DNA of 7,706 bases, taken from NCBI GenBank assembly GCA_030591195.1, contig JAUVBO010000096.1, positions 1-7,706 of the forward strand, given 5' to 3'. The stretch is from Pseudomonadota bacterium. GTDB lineage: Bacteria > Myxococcota > Polyangia > GCA-2747355 > JACKDQ01. How positions within the stretch are numbered: position 1 is the stretch's first letter; every line of letters starts with the position of its first letter. Under the pieces are notes generated by a model. The model saw only the letters and a list, made by a program, of their open reading frames with translations, was not told the DNA's origin and did not search any database. Positions 6,475 through 7,706 of the stretch are shown piece after piece. Both the position numbers and the translations under genes were made by a program.

Positions 6475-6668
6475 GACCCCTATAACTTATGAGCGGCCGT
6501 CCGCGCTTGGCAAGGAAGCCGAACAGCAATGCCGAGAAGGACCGTGCTCCCGCTGGTTATCCTTGCTATACACCAGGACAAGCAGTGCCGTGGGTGCGGC
6601 TCCGACACTCGCGATTCTCGTGAACTTCCGTGGAGATGTCGGGCAACCACCACGATCTGGAAGACGCG
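6475..6668. promoter_or_regulatory. Divergent intergenic region between the VWA gene and sdhC
   Basis: About 194 bases between two genes pointing away from each other, so it should hold promoters for both. It includes the most AT-rich short patch nearby (TATAACTTAT, 6481-6490). On the minus strand, TTGCCA (6513-6508) lies 17 bases before ATAAGT, a poor -35/-10 pair for the VWA gene. On the plus strand, TATACA at 6567-6572 is a possible -10 for sdhC with no good -35. GCGG-CCGT-CCGC (6493-6504) is a small hairpin. The small open frame starting at 6529 has no supporting features. Confidence 0.3.
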
Positions 6669-7348
6669 ATGTCCTCGACGACGCACGCGCTCGGCTTCTA
6701 CCAGACGACGATCGGCAAGAAGGCGGTGATGGCCGTCACCGGAGCCCTGCTGTTCGGCTTCGTCATCGTCCACATGATCGGCAATCTGCAGCTCTTCCTC
6801 GGGCAGGAAAAGCTCGACGGCTACGCCAAGTTTCTCCACGCGAACCCCGGGCTGGTCTGGGTCGCGCGCAGCGTGCTGCTGCTCTGCCTCGGGCTGCACC
6901 TGCTCAGCGCGATCACCCTCTTCTTCACCAACCGCCGAGCTCGCCCCCAGCGCTACCACCGCGAGCAACCCCAGGCGTCGACGATCTCCTCCCGGACGAT
7001 GATCTTCGGCGGGGTCGCGATCTTCACCTTCCTGATCTACCACCTGCTGCACTTCACCGTCGGCAGCGCCCACCACGACTTCGTCGCAGGCGCGGTCTAC
7101 TGCAACGTGGTCGAGGGGTTTTCGATCTGGTGGGTCTCGGCGATCTACGTCGTGGCCCAGATCTTCGTCGGGCTGCACCTCTACCACGGCGTCTGGAGCC
7201 TGTTCCAGACCCTGGGGCTGATCTCGCCCCGCTGGGAGCTGCGCTGGCGACGCCTCGGCGCCGCCGTCTCGATCCTCCTCGTCGTCGGCAACATCTCGAT
7301 GCCCGCCGCCGTCCTTGCCGGATTGCTGCCGCCCGCAGGAGCCTGCTG

Positions 7349-7349
<1 letters not shown>
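6669..7349 (+). CDS. sdhC: Succinate dehydrogenase / fumarate reductase cytochrome b558 subunit
   Basis: Membrane anchor of complex II, carrying heme b and passing electrons between the quinone pool and the SdhA/SdhB subunits in the inner membrane. ATG 6669 is chosen because GGAAG (6659-6663) lies 5 bases before it and the product then starts close to [19 protein letters not shown], the usual start of the b558 family. GTG 6630 and ATG 6636 are in frame but lack a properly spaced ribosome site. The 226-residue product has five hydrophobic helices (about 16-38, 60-85, 111-131, 151-173, 196-217). Conserved His candidates for heme ligation are His35 ([10 protein letters not shown]), His77 (GLHLLS), His125 (YHLLHF) and His170 (GLHLYHG). 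Length and architecture fit the single-subunit di-heme b558 type (Bacillus SdhC, Wolinella FrdC), so no sdhD is expected. The stop shares a base with the sdhA start. Confidence 0.93.

Positions 7350-7706
<357 letters not shown>

Noticed and set aside
6529..6729. 66-residue open frame upstream of and overlapping sdhC
   Set aside because: The second half is an out-of-frame reading of sdhC and yields an Arg-rich composition artefact; no ribosome site or domain supports it.

Overview
This is a GC-rich window with strong G/C preference at third codon positions. Its gene content suggests a Myxococcota (former Deltaproteobacteria) chromosome, perhaps close to the Haliangium/Nannocystis/Polyangium group. 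The evidence is a C-terminal end typical of the large myxobacterial Ser/Thr-kinase/ATPase/TPR regulators, several secreted lipoproteins, and a b558-type succinate dehydrogenase. The assignment to a group is inference; there is no rRNA or other marker.

Layout, left to right. (1) Bases 1-404, plus strand: the C-terminal end of a large regulator, cut by the window edge. (2) 405-572: non-coding leader with a small hairpin and a repeated octamer. (3) 573-2167, plus strand: a two-gene unit made of a secreted triacylglycerol-lipase-like lipoprotein with a complete Ser/Asp/His triad, then a small unrecognised lipoprotein. Both carry a Gly-Gly...Lys-x-Asp-Gly motif shortly after the lipidated Cys. (4) 2215-6474, minus strand, read right to left: a membrane-anchored VWA / glutamine-amidotransferase-fold protein (N-terminal part 6474-5836, C-terminal part 5763-4090), an App1-type HAD phosphatase with a signal peptide (4058-2976), and a DUF4159 protein with a signal peptide (2979-2215). 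The last two overlap by four bases (ATGA). (5) 6475-6668: divergent intergenic region. (6) 6669-7706, plus strand: sdhC (cytochrome b558 subunit) and the start of sdhA, whose start codon shares one base with the sdhC stop.

The main anomaly is in the VWA gene. One continuous frame from 6474 to 4090 would encode about 794 residues, but an in-frame TAG at 5838-5836 interrupts it inside a Gly-rich loop. The reading frame is unchanged on both sides, and the 24 codons after the stop still encode the expected end of the VWA fold. This is a nonsense change, a base-call error or readthrough rather than a frameshift.

The minus-strand cluster resembles the cell-envelope cassettes in which VWA/BatA-like and DUF4159 proteins travel together, here with an App1-like phosphatase between them. 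The MoxR ATPase and DUF58 genes that often accompany such cassettes are not in the window. The sdh genes are ordinary central metabolism.
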